NCBI GenBank assembly: GCA_023381565.1
Contig: JAMCRR010000182.1
Span: 1 to 42,663 of the forward strand
DNA: 42,663 bases
Reading direction: 5' to 3'
From: Chloroflexota bacterium
GTDB lineage: Bacteria; Chloroflexota; Anaerolineae; Anaerolineales; Anaerolineaceae
In this document: in pieces, positions 24,700 through 33,000 of the stretch
Layout: every line of letters starts with the position of its first letter
Numbering within the stretch: the stretch's first letter is position 1
Notes under the pieces: model-generated
Databases searched by the model: none
What the model was told of the DNA's origin: nothing
What the model saw: only the letters and a program-made list of their open reading frames with translations
Program-made: the position numbers and the translations under genes

Positions 24700-25871
24700 A
24701 GAGAGTGGCCTGGTTTACGGTCATCATCCTGGGAACCCTGGCCGGAATTTATCTCCTCTTCTTGTTTCGAGAAGCGGTGATTCTCTTCTTGCTCTCCCTG
24801 GCAACCGCAGCGGCTGCTCGTCCTTTTGTGGATGGGTTAGAGAGCAAACATGTCCCAAGGGTGATCTCATTGTTGGTCGTCTATCTCTCATTCCTGTTAT
24901 TGATTGCAGGGATATTTTTCTTTATTAGCGGATCGATTATCCTTGAATTAGAAAGCCTTGCTGACCACTTCGTTGTTTTTTATGAAAGCCTTTGGGCAAC
25001 ATGGCCAACGGGTAACGCAATCCAGCAAGCTATTGTTCAATTGTTGCCATCTCCCAATGGGCTTTCTCAGGTTTTTACCGGGTCACAAGGGAATACCATC
25101 TTACAGACCCTGCTCGGTGTCACGGTCAGTTCGATAACAACCATCAGCCAATTGATTGCCGTATTGGTGCTCAGTCTATATTGGAGCATCGACCAATTCC
25201 ATTTCGAACGCTTGTGGCTTTCTCTCTTACCAGTCGAAAACCGCGCTAAGGCTCGCGCGATCTGGAGTGATTTAGAAAAAGGCGTAGGCGGATATATTCG
25301 TAGCGAGATTGCCCAGAGCCTTTTCGTGGGAGTTTTGCTCTGGTTGGGATATCATTTGATGGGTTTGCAGTATCCGGTGCTGCTTTCGACCTACGGTGCA
25401 GTGGTTTGGCTGATTCCCTGGTTGGGGGCGGTCCTGGCATTGATCCCGGTGATCCCCATTGGATTTTCTGGAGGGTTGGCATTAGGCATTGGCGCCCTGG
25501 TATATACAGTGGCGGTTTTAGTGTTTATGGAGGTATATGTTCAACCCCGACTGATCAACCGCCAACGATATAGTTCCCTCCTCACGGTCATTTTCGTGAT
25601 CACCCTGGCGGATATATTTGGTATCCTTGGAATTTTGATTGCCCCTCCGCTCGCGGCAGCTACTGAGATCTTCTTCGGAGGATTGATGTCCTCAACGCCC
25701 CCGCAAGAAAGCCCAGAATCCGTTCGGCAGATTGAAGAATTAGAAGCCCGTCTGGCTCGCGTCCGTTCGGAAGTTGAACGGCAGCCAGGGGCTTCCTCCC
25801 CGGAAACACTGGGCATGCTCGAACGTCTGGAGGATTTGATCCAGCAAACAAACGAAATGCTGATGGAATAA
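24696..25871 (+). CDS. AI-2E family transporter (second of two)
   Basis: A 391-residue paralogue of the upstream protein with the same layout: hydrophobic helix pairs, LVLSLYWSIDQ in place of LLTFYWILDRE, LIPWLGAVLALIPVIPIG, and VYVQPRLINRQRYSS in place of the NNILVPRIMNRS segment. The ends differ: this copy has a predicted coiled coil in its tail (about 345-390, EELEARLARVRSEVE). It starts inside the first copy's stop (ATGA), so the two are translationally coupled and could form a hetero-oligomer. Divergence between the copies is high, suggesting an old duplication. Confidence 0.88.
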   Translation: MKRVAWFTVIILGTLAGIYLLFLFREAVILFLLSLATAAAARPFVDGLESKHVPRVISLLVVYLSFLLLIAGIFFFISGSIILELESLADHFVVFYESLWATWPTGNAIQQAIVQLLPSPNGLSQVFTGSQGNTILQTLLGVTVSSITTISQLIAVLVLSLYWSIDQFHFERLWLSLLPVENRAKARAIWSDLEKGVGGYIRSEIAQSLFVGVLLWLGYHLMGLQYPVLLSTYGAVVWLIPWLGAVLALIPVIPIGFSGGLALGIGALVYTVAVLVFMEVYVQPRLINRQRYSSLLTVIFVITLADIFGILGILIAPPLAAATEIFFGGLMSSTPPQESPESVRQIEELEARLARVRSEVERQPGASSPETLGMLERLEDLIQQTNEMLME

Positions 25872-25948
25872 ATCCGACCAGAGAAATTATCCCGAACTGC
25901 GCAGGCGTACTAGATACTACACGCCCCCTGTCCAATTAGATTATTCTA

Positions 25949-25957
25949 TGTTAAAAT
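25949..25957 (+). promoter_or_regulatory. Extended -10 promoter of the rpsF operon
   Basis: TGTTAAAAT fits the extended -10 pattern, and no clear -35 is present. Initiation near 25964 would put the hairpins at 25970-26032 in the leader. Confidence 0.35.
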
Positions 25958-25969
25958 CTAAAAATTACT

Positions 25970-26032
25970 GAGCCATGTTTACATAAATGGCTCCCTTCCG
26001 CTCTCAGCACGCCGACGGCGATGAATGGGAGC
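25970..26032 (+). promoter_or_regulatory. Structured leader of rpsF with competing helices
   Basis: GAGCCAT (25970-25976) pairs with ATGGCTC (25987-25993). Alternatively GCTCCC (25990-25995) pairs with GGGAGC (26027-26032), enclosing a small CGCC/GGCG hairpin (26010-26020). The two helices share bases 25990-25993 and cannot coexist. Autoregulation of rpsF by the S6:S18 complex binding its leader is known in several phyla; I cannot confirm that this matches the published motif. Confidence 0.4.
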
Positions 26033-26056
26033 ATACCCATGGAAAGGAGGATCCCT

Positions 26057-26341
26057 ATGCGAAATTACGAGTTGGTCATCATTGTCCACCCCGATCTGGA
26101 TGAAACCGCGCTCAATGGTGTCATCGAGAAGGTCAAGGGTTGGATCACAGAAGCGGGCGGTTTAATTGCTAAAACGGATATTTGGGGCCGGCGCAGGCTG
26201 GCTTACTCTATCCGTAAGCAGCGTGAAGGCCAGTACGTCTTGTTTCAGGCTGAAATGAAGCCCTCATTCAGTGCAGAATTAGATCGTAATCTACGCTTCC
26301 TGGAACCCGTAATACGGTATTCGATCGTAGCGACCAATTAG
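26057..26341 (+). CDS. rpsF: 30S ribosomal protein S6
   Basis: A 94-residue protein of the 30S platform that binds 16S rRNA together with S18. MRNYELVIIVHPD and the closing FLEPVIRYSIVAT are typical, and length is normal. The start is fixed by AAAGGAGG nine bases before the ATG at 26057; the frame is open upstream but has no better site. It is the first gene of rpsF-ssb-rpsR, the widely conserved order, here without rplI at the end. Confidence 0.97.
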   Translation: MRNYELVIIVHPDLDETALNGVIEKVKGWITEAGGLIAKTDIWGRRRLAYSIRKQREGQYVLFQAEMKPSFSAELDRNLRFLEPVIRYSIVATN

Positions 26342-26390
26342 CCCGGGTTTACTTTACCAATTTAAGAGTCGGTTTTCCAAGGAGATAGAG

Positions 26391-26798
26391 ATGAGCCGTG
26401 GCTTGAATAAAGTAATGATCATCGGTCATTTAGGGCGCGACCCGGAAATGCGCTATACACCCTCAGGCCGTCCTGTAACCACGTATACGGTTGCTACCAG
26501 CCGGACCTGGAATACCTCAGATGGCGAAAGACACACCGAAACCGAATGGTTCAATGTGGTAACGTGGGGTAATCTGGCAGAAATCTGCAAACAATATCTG
26601 ACCAAAGGTCAGCAGGTTTACGTTGAGGGCAGGCTGCAAACACGCCGGTGGGATGATAGTGACGGCGTCAAGCATACGAGTGTGGAGATCGTTGCCAGCG
26701 AGATGATGATCCTTGGAGACCGGCGAGATGCCGTGCACAATAATCAAACCGGTGAAACGCCGGCAGCCGAGGATGTGGAAGACGAGTTTCCTTTCTAA
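26391..26798 (+). CDS. ssb: Single-stranded DNA-binding protein
   Basis: A 135-residue OB-fold protein that coats single-stranded DNA during replication and repair. The N-terminal MIIGHLGRDPEMRYTPSG and the core TEWFNVVTWGNLAEICKQYL and KGQQVYVEGRLQTRRW are canonical. The disordered tail is short and ends in an acidic DVEDEFPF, the peptide that binds partner repair proteins. AAGGAGAT precedes the ATG. It lies 49 bases after rpsF. Confidence 0.97.
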   Translation: MSRGLNKVMIIGHLGRDPEMRYTPSGRPVTTYTVATSRTWNTSDGERHTETEWFNVVTWGNLAEICKQYLTKGQQVYVEGRLQTRRWDDSDGVKHTSVEIVASEMMILGDRRDAVHNNQTGETPAAEDVEDEFPF

Positions 26799-26841
26799 CG
26801 GCTGTTTTTCGCTCGAATCTTGAAAATGAGGAGTTTTTCCT

Positions 26842-27126
26842 ATGGTCGTGGATGATACCCATGTGGAAAATGAACAACCAACTGGACGGCGTTATATTGC
26901 CCGCCCAAAAATCTGCCAGTTTTGCGCAGACAAGAATATCGTGATCGACTACAAACAAGCCGATCTCCTTCGACGTTATGTATCTGAGGATGGAAAAATC
27001 CGCCCAAGGCGCCAGACAGGCACATGCGCCAGGCACCAGCGTGAATTGGCTCGCGCCATCAAGCGCGCTCGACACATCGCATTGCTACCTTTCACGAGCC
27101 AACCCTGGAATGATTCATTACACTAA
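26842..27126 (+). CDS. rpsR: 30S ribosomal protein S18
   Basis: A 94-residue protein that pairs with S6 on the 30S platform. The [31 protein letters not shown] and [15 protein letters not shown] segments are diagnostic. The CxxC and CxRH groups together provide four possible zinc ligands, so this looks like the zinc-binding form. GAGGAG lies about ten bases upstream of the ATG. It ends the operon, with a terminator 48 bases downstream. Confidence 0.97.
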   Translation: MVVDDTHVENEQPTGRRYIARPKICQFCADKNIVIDYKQADLLRRYVSEDGKIRPRRQTGTCARHQRELARAIKRARHIALLPFTSQPWNDSLH

Positions 27127-27173
27127 GATACTTTTCAAGGATCTTTGGCTTTGCTTTTTTTGAATGTCTACTA

Positions 27174-27212
27174 CGGGGCATAGGGTCAAAATATCCTTTG
27201 CCCCGATTTTTT
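27174..27212 (+). terminator. Terminator after rpsR, just before the foldase gene
   Basis: CGGGGCATAGGG pairs with CCTTTGCCCCG (one mismatch, one G-U) and is followed by six T residues at 27207-27212. The T-tract ends only 16 bases before the next start codon, so it either closes the ribosomal operon or attenuates the foldase gene. Confidence 0.75.
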
Positions 27213-27228
27213 GATCGTTGAGGTCGAA

Positions 27229-28578
27229 ATGCCCAAAACCCCTAACCCGAAAGTCGTTTCGAAAAAACACCTGGCTCGATTGGAGAAAGAACGCCGCCAA
27301 AACCGTTTTATCATCATCGTCTCGGTGGTGATCTTGGTCATCGTTGTGGGCGTATTGGGCTATGGTATTCTGGATCAGACTGTACTCCAACAAAATCAAG
27401 CGGTGGCGAAAGTTGGAAATGAAGCCATAACCGTCCACCAATTCCAGGTCCAGGTGAGATACGCACGCTTCAATCTCATCCAACAGTATAACAATCTTGA
27501 ACAGCTCATGGCGTTCTTTGGCAGCGACCCAACCAACGCCTCCTATTTCCAACAGCAGTTATCCCAGATAACTTCCCAATTGAACGACCCAACCTCCCTG
27601 GGGACCACAGTACTGGACCAGATGGTCAACGACCGCATCATCAAACAAGAGGCGATCAAGCGAGGCATCACGGTAACGCAAGGTGAAATCACCAATGCCA
27701 TGCAAGCCGCGTTTAATTATTTCCCCAACGGGACACCTACTCCGACAATTACACCAACCGAGGCGGCCACACCCACGCTTTCCCCGACCCAGCTTGCCCT
27801 GGTGCCACCCACGGCAACTCCTACGGTTACGCCGACTCCCACTGCCTCACCCACACCCACAATTACCCCCACACCTAAGGTCACCAATACTCCTACGGCA
27901 GTTTCCCCTGTCACCCCCACCCCTTCCGGGCCAACCGAAACGCCTACTCCACAGCCTACGGCGACTCCTTATACTCTTCAGGGGTATCAAACTTCGGTAC
28001 AGAGCTTCCTGGGTTTGGTGAACAGTTATGGATTTACCGAGAGCGATTTAAGGCAGCTCTTCGAATACCAGCTTTACCAGCAGAAGCTCTCCGCCGAAAT
28101 CAATGCTGGTTTAAAGCCCGAGCAAGATCAGGTGTGGGTGCGCCAGATTGTTGTTCCAGACCTGGCTGCAGCTCAGGCGGTTGAGACTCGCCTGAAGAAC
28201 GGTGAGAATTTCGCTACCGTCGCCAAAGAGGTATCCACTGACACAGCCACGAAGGATAATGGTGGAGATTTGGGCTGGTTTGGTAAAGGGACTCAAGATT
28301 CAGCCCTGGAAGCGGCAGCTTTCAGCATGAAGATTGGAGAAATCAGCCAGCCGATCAAGGAGGCTTCAGGCAGCTATGTGGTGATCCAGCTCTTGGGTCA
28401 TGAGGTTCGTCCTCTGGATGCAACCCAATTTACCACCCTGCAACAGACCAACTTCCAGGATTGGCTGACCTCAGCCCAGACCAGTTACAAAATTTCCAAA
28501 TATCCAAATGTCTGGCAGCAGTTCATACCAACAGAGCCCACCCTGCCACCCAGTACAGTTGCCCAGCCAACCCCATAA
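27229..28578 (+). CDS. Membrane-anchored parvulin-type peptidyl-prolyl isomerase
   Basis: An exported foldase of about 449 residues. A single N-terminal helix (about 25-45, FIIIVSVVILVIVVGVLGYG) anchors it with the body outside. The SurA-like N-terminal domain (about 60-165) is interrupted at residues 169-247 by a Thr/Pro-rich linker of TPTP-type repeats. The rotamase domain (about 300-400) contains VRQIVVPD, FATVAKEVSTD, GGDLGWFGKGT and AAFSMKIGEIS, standard for PpiC/PrsA. It assists folding of secreted proteins. I chose the ATG at 27229 because GAGGT lies just upstream; the frame is open from a TTG at 27211 inside the terminator T-tract. Confidence 0.92.
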   Translation: MPKTPNPKVVSKKHLARLEKERRQNRFIIIVSVVILVIVVGVLGYGILDQTVLQQNQAVAKVGNEAITVHQFQVQVRYARFNLIQQYNNLEQLMAFFGSDPTNASYFQQQLSQITSQLNDPTSLGTTVLDQMVNDRIIKQEAIKRGITVTQGEITNAMQAAFNYFPNGTPTPTITPTEAATPTLSPTQLALVPPTATPTVTPTPTASPTPTITPTPKVTNTPTAVSPVTPTPSGPTETPTPQPTATPYTLQGYQTSVQSFLGLVNSYGFTESDLRQLFEYQLYQQKLSAEINAGLKPEQDQVWVRQIVVPDLAAAQAVETRLKNGENFATVAKEVSTDTATKDNGGDLGWFGKGTQDSALEAAAFSMKIGEISQPIKEASGSYVVIQLLGHEVRPLDATQFTTLQQTNFQDWLTSAQTSYKISKYPNVWQQFIPTEPTLPPSTVAQPTP

Positions 28579-28617
28579 ATTTATCGCCGTTAGCACAATT
28601 ATCTAACTCTACTGAAT

Positions 28618-28657
28618 GATCAAAGACCTCCGGCGTTATATCCCGGGGGTCTTTTGA
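28618..28657. terminator. Terminator after the foldase gene
   Basis: A long hairpin (ATCAAAGACCTCCGG with CCCGGGGGTCTTTTGAT) lies 40 bases after the foldase stop. The right arm ends in TCTTTT. The stem is nearly symmetrical and could act on both strands, but only the plus strand has a gene ending here. Confidence 0.7.
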
Positions 28658-28786
28658 TTTGGCAACTGAGGATCTCAACCCTTCATCTCTGGTAAAATTT
28701 AGTATTATAGTTATAATTATCCTGTATGGGTACCTCCGACGATGGATTGTGGAGACATGAACCACTTTTTATCGCGGCGCTATCCC

Positions 28787-28818
28787 TATAAGATTGCGGG
28801 GAGAGAAAATATCTTATA
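28787..28818 (+). promoter_or_regulatory. Hairpin in the lhgO leader
   Basis: TATAAGAT and ATCTTATA form a perfect eight-base-pair stem around a G-rich 16-base loop. It ends 19 bases before the lhgO ATG, just ahead of the GCGGAG ribosome site. No T-tract follows. Role unknown. Confidence 0.35.
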
Positions 28819-28837
28819 AAGAGCGGAGAATTGTTGG

Positions 28838-30049
28838 ATGGACAAGAATCGATATGATGTGGCGATTATCGGTGGGGGTATTGTAGGCATGGCCACTGCC
28901 ATGGCATTGATTACCCAATCTCATCCTTCTTTGATCGTCCTGGAGGCCGAAGACCATCTGGCAGCGCACCAAACCGGGCATAACAGCGGGGTGATTCATT
29001 CCGGACTCTACTACAAACCGGGATCATTAAAGGCGCAGAATTGCGTCGAAGGCCGCCAGGCCATGTACCAATTCTGCGAAGAACACAATATTCGTCACGA
29101 AAACTGCGGAAAGGTAGTCGTAGCGACACAGCCAAGCGAACTACCGGAGCTCGACAAACTGGAAAAAAGAGGATTAGCCAACGGATTGGTAGGTATTCGC
29201 CGGCTGAGCCCGGAAGAGATCAAAGAATACGAACCCCATGCATCTGGCATAGCAGGACTGCACGTGCCTCAAACTGGGATTGTCGATTACAACCAGGTCA
29301 CGGATACTTACGGCGAAATTGTTAAAAATGGGGGCGGCGTGATCCAGATGAATTCCCGTGTGATCGGTTTTCACGCCGATACGGATGCATTTACCCTGGA
29401 AACCTCGCACGGCGAAGTCCAATGCCGCAACTTGATCAACTGCGCGGGGCTGCAATCCGACCGGATTGCTCGATTATGCGGTGTCAATCCCGGCTTACAA
29501 ATCATTCCCTTTCGGGGAGAATATTATGAGATTGTGCCAGAGAAACACGATCTGGTGCACAACCTGCTCTATCCTGTCCCAGACCCGCGCTTCCCGTTCC
29601 TTGGCGCGCATTATACACGCATGATTCGCGGTGGCGTTGAAATCGGACCTAATGCTGTGCTTGCATTCAAGCGCGAGGGTTACCGCATGACGGATATCTC
29701 GATTTCCGACATGCTTACCTATGCTGGTTATATTGGGTTCTGGCGGATGGCCATGAAATACTGGAAAACGGGGTTTGGTGAATACTACCGGTCTCTCAGC
29801 AAGGCCGCTTTCGTCAAATCGGCTCAAAAATTGGTCCCAGAGATCGGGATTAATGACGTACACCGCAGCGGGGCTGGGGTGCGCGCTCAGGCGCTCGAGC
29901 CAAACGGCTTTTTAGCAGATGATTTCCGTATCGTCGAAGCTAACCGCATGGTACATGTGCTCAATGCCCCATCTCCGGCTGCAACCGCTTCCATCAGCAT
30001 CGGGAAATCGATCGCAGCCATGGCGGTCAAGAATTTCGCTCTAGCCTGA
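28838..30049 (+). CDS. lhgO: L-2-hydroxyglutarate oxidase
   Basis: A 403-residue FAD enzyme of the DAO superfamily that oxidises L-2-hydroxyglutarate to 2-oxoglutarate, passing electrons to the quinone pool or oxygen. The N-terminus has the Rossmann motif AIIGGGIVGMATAMAL. HQTGHNSGVIHSGLYYKPGS is the family hallmark, and IPFRGEYYEI and VHRSGAGVRAQAL complete the pattern. It removes a metabolic side product, or acts in lysine/glutarate breakdown in other bacteria; no such genes are near. It is monocistronic, and its last nine bases overlap the convergent smc gene. The GGAG ribosome site is about ten bases before the ATG. Confidence 0.93.
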   Translation: MDKNRYDVAIIGGGIVGMATAMALITQSHPSLIVLEAEDHLAAHQTGHNSGVIHSGLYYKPGSLKAQNCVEGRQAMYQFCEEHNIRHENCGKVVVATQPSELPELDKLEKRGLANGLVGIRRLSPEEIKEYEPHASGIAGLHVPQTGIVDYNQVTDTYGEIVKNGGGVIQMNSRVIGFHADTDAFTLETSHGEVQCRNLINCAGLQSDRIARLCGVNPGLQIIPFRGEYYEIVPEKHDLVHNLLYPVPDPRFPFLGAHYTRMIRGGVEIGPNAVLAFKREGYRMTDISISDMLTYAGYIGFWRMAMKYWKTGFGEYYRSLSKAAFVKSAQKLVPEIGINDVHRSGAGVRAQALEPNGFLADDFRIVEANRMVHVLNAPSPAATASISIGKSIAAMAVKNFALA

Positions 30050-33000
30050 AGAGGTCATCTCCTCACTGACTTCATCCAGCTTTAAGCTGATCACCTGGCT
30101 GGCGGAATCACGCCCCATAGTGACTCCATAGATGACGTCTGCAGCCTGGACAGTGTTCCGGTTGTGGGTAATCACGATGAACTGCGTCGTCTGGCTGAGA
30201 TCTCGCAGCAACTCGCGGAACCTGCCGACATTGGCTTCGTCCAGCATAGCATCTACCTCATCCATTACGCAGAAAGGCGTCGGAGACACCTTTAATAATG
30301 CAAAGACCAGGGCGACCGCCGTGAGGCTTCTCTCGCCGCCGGAAAGCAGCGATAAACCCTGCTCACGCCTGCCCGGCAAGCGTGCCTCGATGTCGATGCC
30401 GGTTTCGGCGGGATTGTCAGCATCTACGAGGATCAAGCGAGCATTCCCTCCGGCGAACAGCCGGGTAAACATCTCTTTGAACTCGATTGCGACTGCTTCG
30501 TATGTCCTGCGGAATTCCTTCTTCATCAAGTCATCTAGTTCAGAAATCACCTGCCTCAGGTCGGCATCGGCCTTTCGTAAATCGGCCACCTGTGTGGTCA
30601 TAAATTTGTACCGCTCGCGTACCTCGTCGAACTCCATTTGCGCTTCAGGGTTCACTGCACCAAGGCGGCGTAGAGCGGCGCGCTGGCGCAGGATGTTATC
30701 TTCCAGGCTGGCAGGGATTTCTACCAGGCTGGGGAGCTGCTCAACCATCCCCTCCAGGGGAAGGGGCGTCTGGCCTGGACTTTCGGCGGTAAATTCGAGC
30801 GCAACCAACCCGAAATCTTCTTGAATCCGGCGGTGTAAATTATCGAGAGCCTCCCGGTGGCGGGTAACCTCCAGTTGAGCTTGAACGAAATATCGCTCGG
30901 CAATAGTTAGTGCTTGCTGCGCGGTGGAGTCGATTTCTTGCGCCTCCTGGTACTCTTTTTCATTGCGATCGAGATCAATTTCCGCAGGTTCGATAACTAT
31001 GCGCAGTTCTTCGATTTTCTTGGATATCGTGCTCTCTTTTTCTCGCAGTGCCTGTCCTTCGGCGACGAGATTCTCGAGCCCCGCGGTCAGTTCCAGATGC
31101 CTTTGTCGGGCAGAATCGTATTGGTTGCCGGTCTTTGCCAGGAGCTGACTGCGCTCGGTCAACCGCTTTTCGGCATCGCTCAGCGCCCGGGCGACCACCG
31201 CAGCCGTTGTCTTCCAATGATTAACCTCCGCCTGGAGTTCGTCGATGGGCAGATCGTACAGTCTGGCACTGACCGCGCGAATATCTACACGCTCCTGTTC
31301 GATTTTCTTTTCCAGGCCTGTCAGATCCTGAACGCTGCGCTCAATTTCCTGGGCAGCCTTTTCTTTTTGCGCGCTGAGGTTTTTAAGCTGATTCTCTTGC
31401 CATTCTGCCTGGCGGCGAGCTTGTTCGGTTGCCAGGGTAGCCTGATGGTGCTGCGATGAGAAGCGGTCGGCATTTTCGTTTGCGGCGCGGGATTCCTTCT
31501 CGGCCTCGCGTTCACGCTGGTGTGCCTGCTCCAGAACCGCACGGATTGAGGTGGATTTCTCGGATAATGCGGCGATTTCCCGGTCTTTTGCTTCCAGTGC
31601 TCGGATGATCTCCTTTTTCTCTCGCGGCCGGCTGAACCTTGTGCTCCGCCCCTCTTTGCCTGCCAGTACGGTTCCGCTGCCGTGAAAGACTTCCCCGACA
31701 AGGGTAACCGCCCGGGCATCTGTGGGCAAACCCGGAAGCACCCTGCGGGCAGCTTCACGAGTCTTCACCACCAATACACGGCTCAATAAAGTATTCACAA
31801 GTGGAAGGAGCTCGTCCGTTGTTGAAATCAGGTCCGCGGCTATGCCGAGGCAATCCGGGTCAGCTGGGACCGGAATAGATGTGGCGGGAATAAGCCAATC
31901 TGCAGGAATAAGGATGGCCCTTCCCTGATTAGAAGATTCGAGGAGCCGGAATGCGCTCTCCAGATCAACACCCGAATTTACGTAGAGCGCCTCGCCATAC
32001 TCATTGAGTGCTCCAGCGATTGCCTCCTCATACTCGGCGGGAATTTCCAGTAAATGATTTAGGGGACGGATTTCCCCCTTGATTTTGCCTTGTTTCACTG
32101 CCTGAAAAAGAATCCGGGCTCCGCTTGCCAATCCTTCTAGAGATTTTTCTGCCCGTTCGATTTCCTGAAGCTGCACGTTCAGGCGGACTTTCTCACCCTC
32201 GATCCTGGATTGGTCGTCTTTGATTTTGTTGAGATCCCCCTGTACCTTCTCAACCTCCCGACGGATGGTTTGCAGGTCATCATTGGCTTTTTGTTTTCTC
32301 GATACGGCCTGTCCCATCTCTTCTTTTAGCAACTCGAGGCGAGATTTTGCCTGGGTTTGTTCCTCCGTAGCAGCATCTACCAATTGTTTCGCCGAAAGAA
32401 TCGATTTATCGATGTTCTCAACCCGGGCAGCAAGCTCCTGGCGGTGGGCATTAACCTGCACCTGACGGGTCTCATCGGCCACCAGCAACTGGCGTTTCTC
32501 GCGTAAAGAGGCTTCTATCTTCTTGCGGTCGGCCAACCGGTTTTCGAGCCTCTGCTGTGCCTGCTTCACTCGCTGCTGTGCTTCTTCTGATTCAACCGAT
32601 AACTTATCTCTCTCAATCGTCTCGAGGTCCTTCTGTTGCTTCAACAACCGAATTTCCTCTTCCAATCTGGTCAATTCGCTGGCGATACCCTGCAGCTGTT
32701 CGTTTAACGAGCGGTGCCTTTCATCGATAATGGCAAGTTCGCGGCTGATTCTTTCACGCTCGCTGTGCGATCCGGAAGACTGCACATGCCAGGCGTTGAG
32801 ACGTTCGCGTGTTTTTTGCACGCTCGCCCGATAATCCGCGACTTGTCGTGTGGTTTCTTGCTGCTTTAACCGAGCATTTTCCAATCGGCTTTCTTGTGTG
32901 CGATAAATTTCTTGCGTGTGAGACATTTCTTGCTGCGCTTTGTGCCACTGATAACCATACCAATCACGCAGCAAGCTGTGCAAATCATTTTTTATGCGTT

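Noticed and set aside
27717..27920. Minus-strand Val/Gly repeat protein
   Set aside because: It is only the reverse complement of the Thr/Pro repeat in the foldase gene.
27733..27970. Possible CRISPR or minisatellite array
   Set aside because: The repeats are irregular ACN-CCN codons encoding TPTP linkers in frame; there are no spacers.
28618..28657. Possible IS inverted repeat because of the long symmetrical stem
   Set aside because: Position, loop size and TCTTTT ending fit a transcription terminator, and no transposase is near.
30132..30824. Plus-strand open frame of 230 codons opposite smc
   Set aside because: Antisense to the conserved SMC head and coiled coil; Ser/Arg-rich with no domain.
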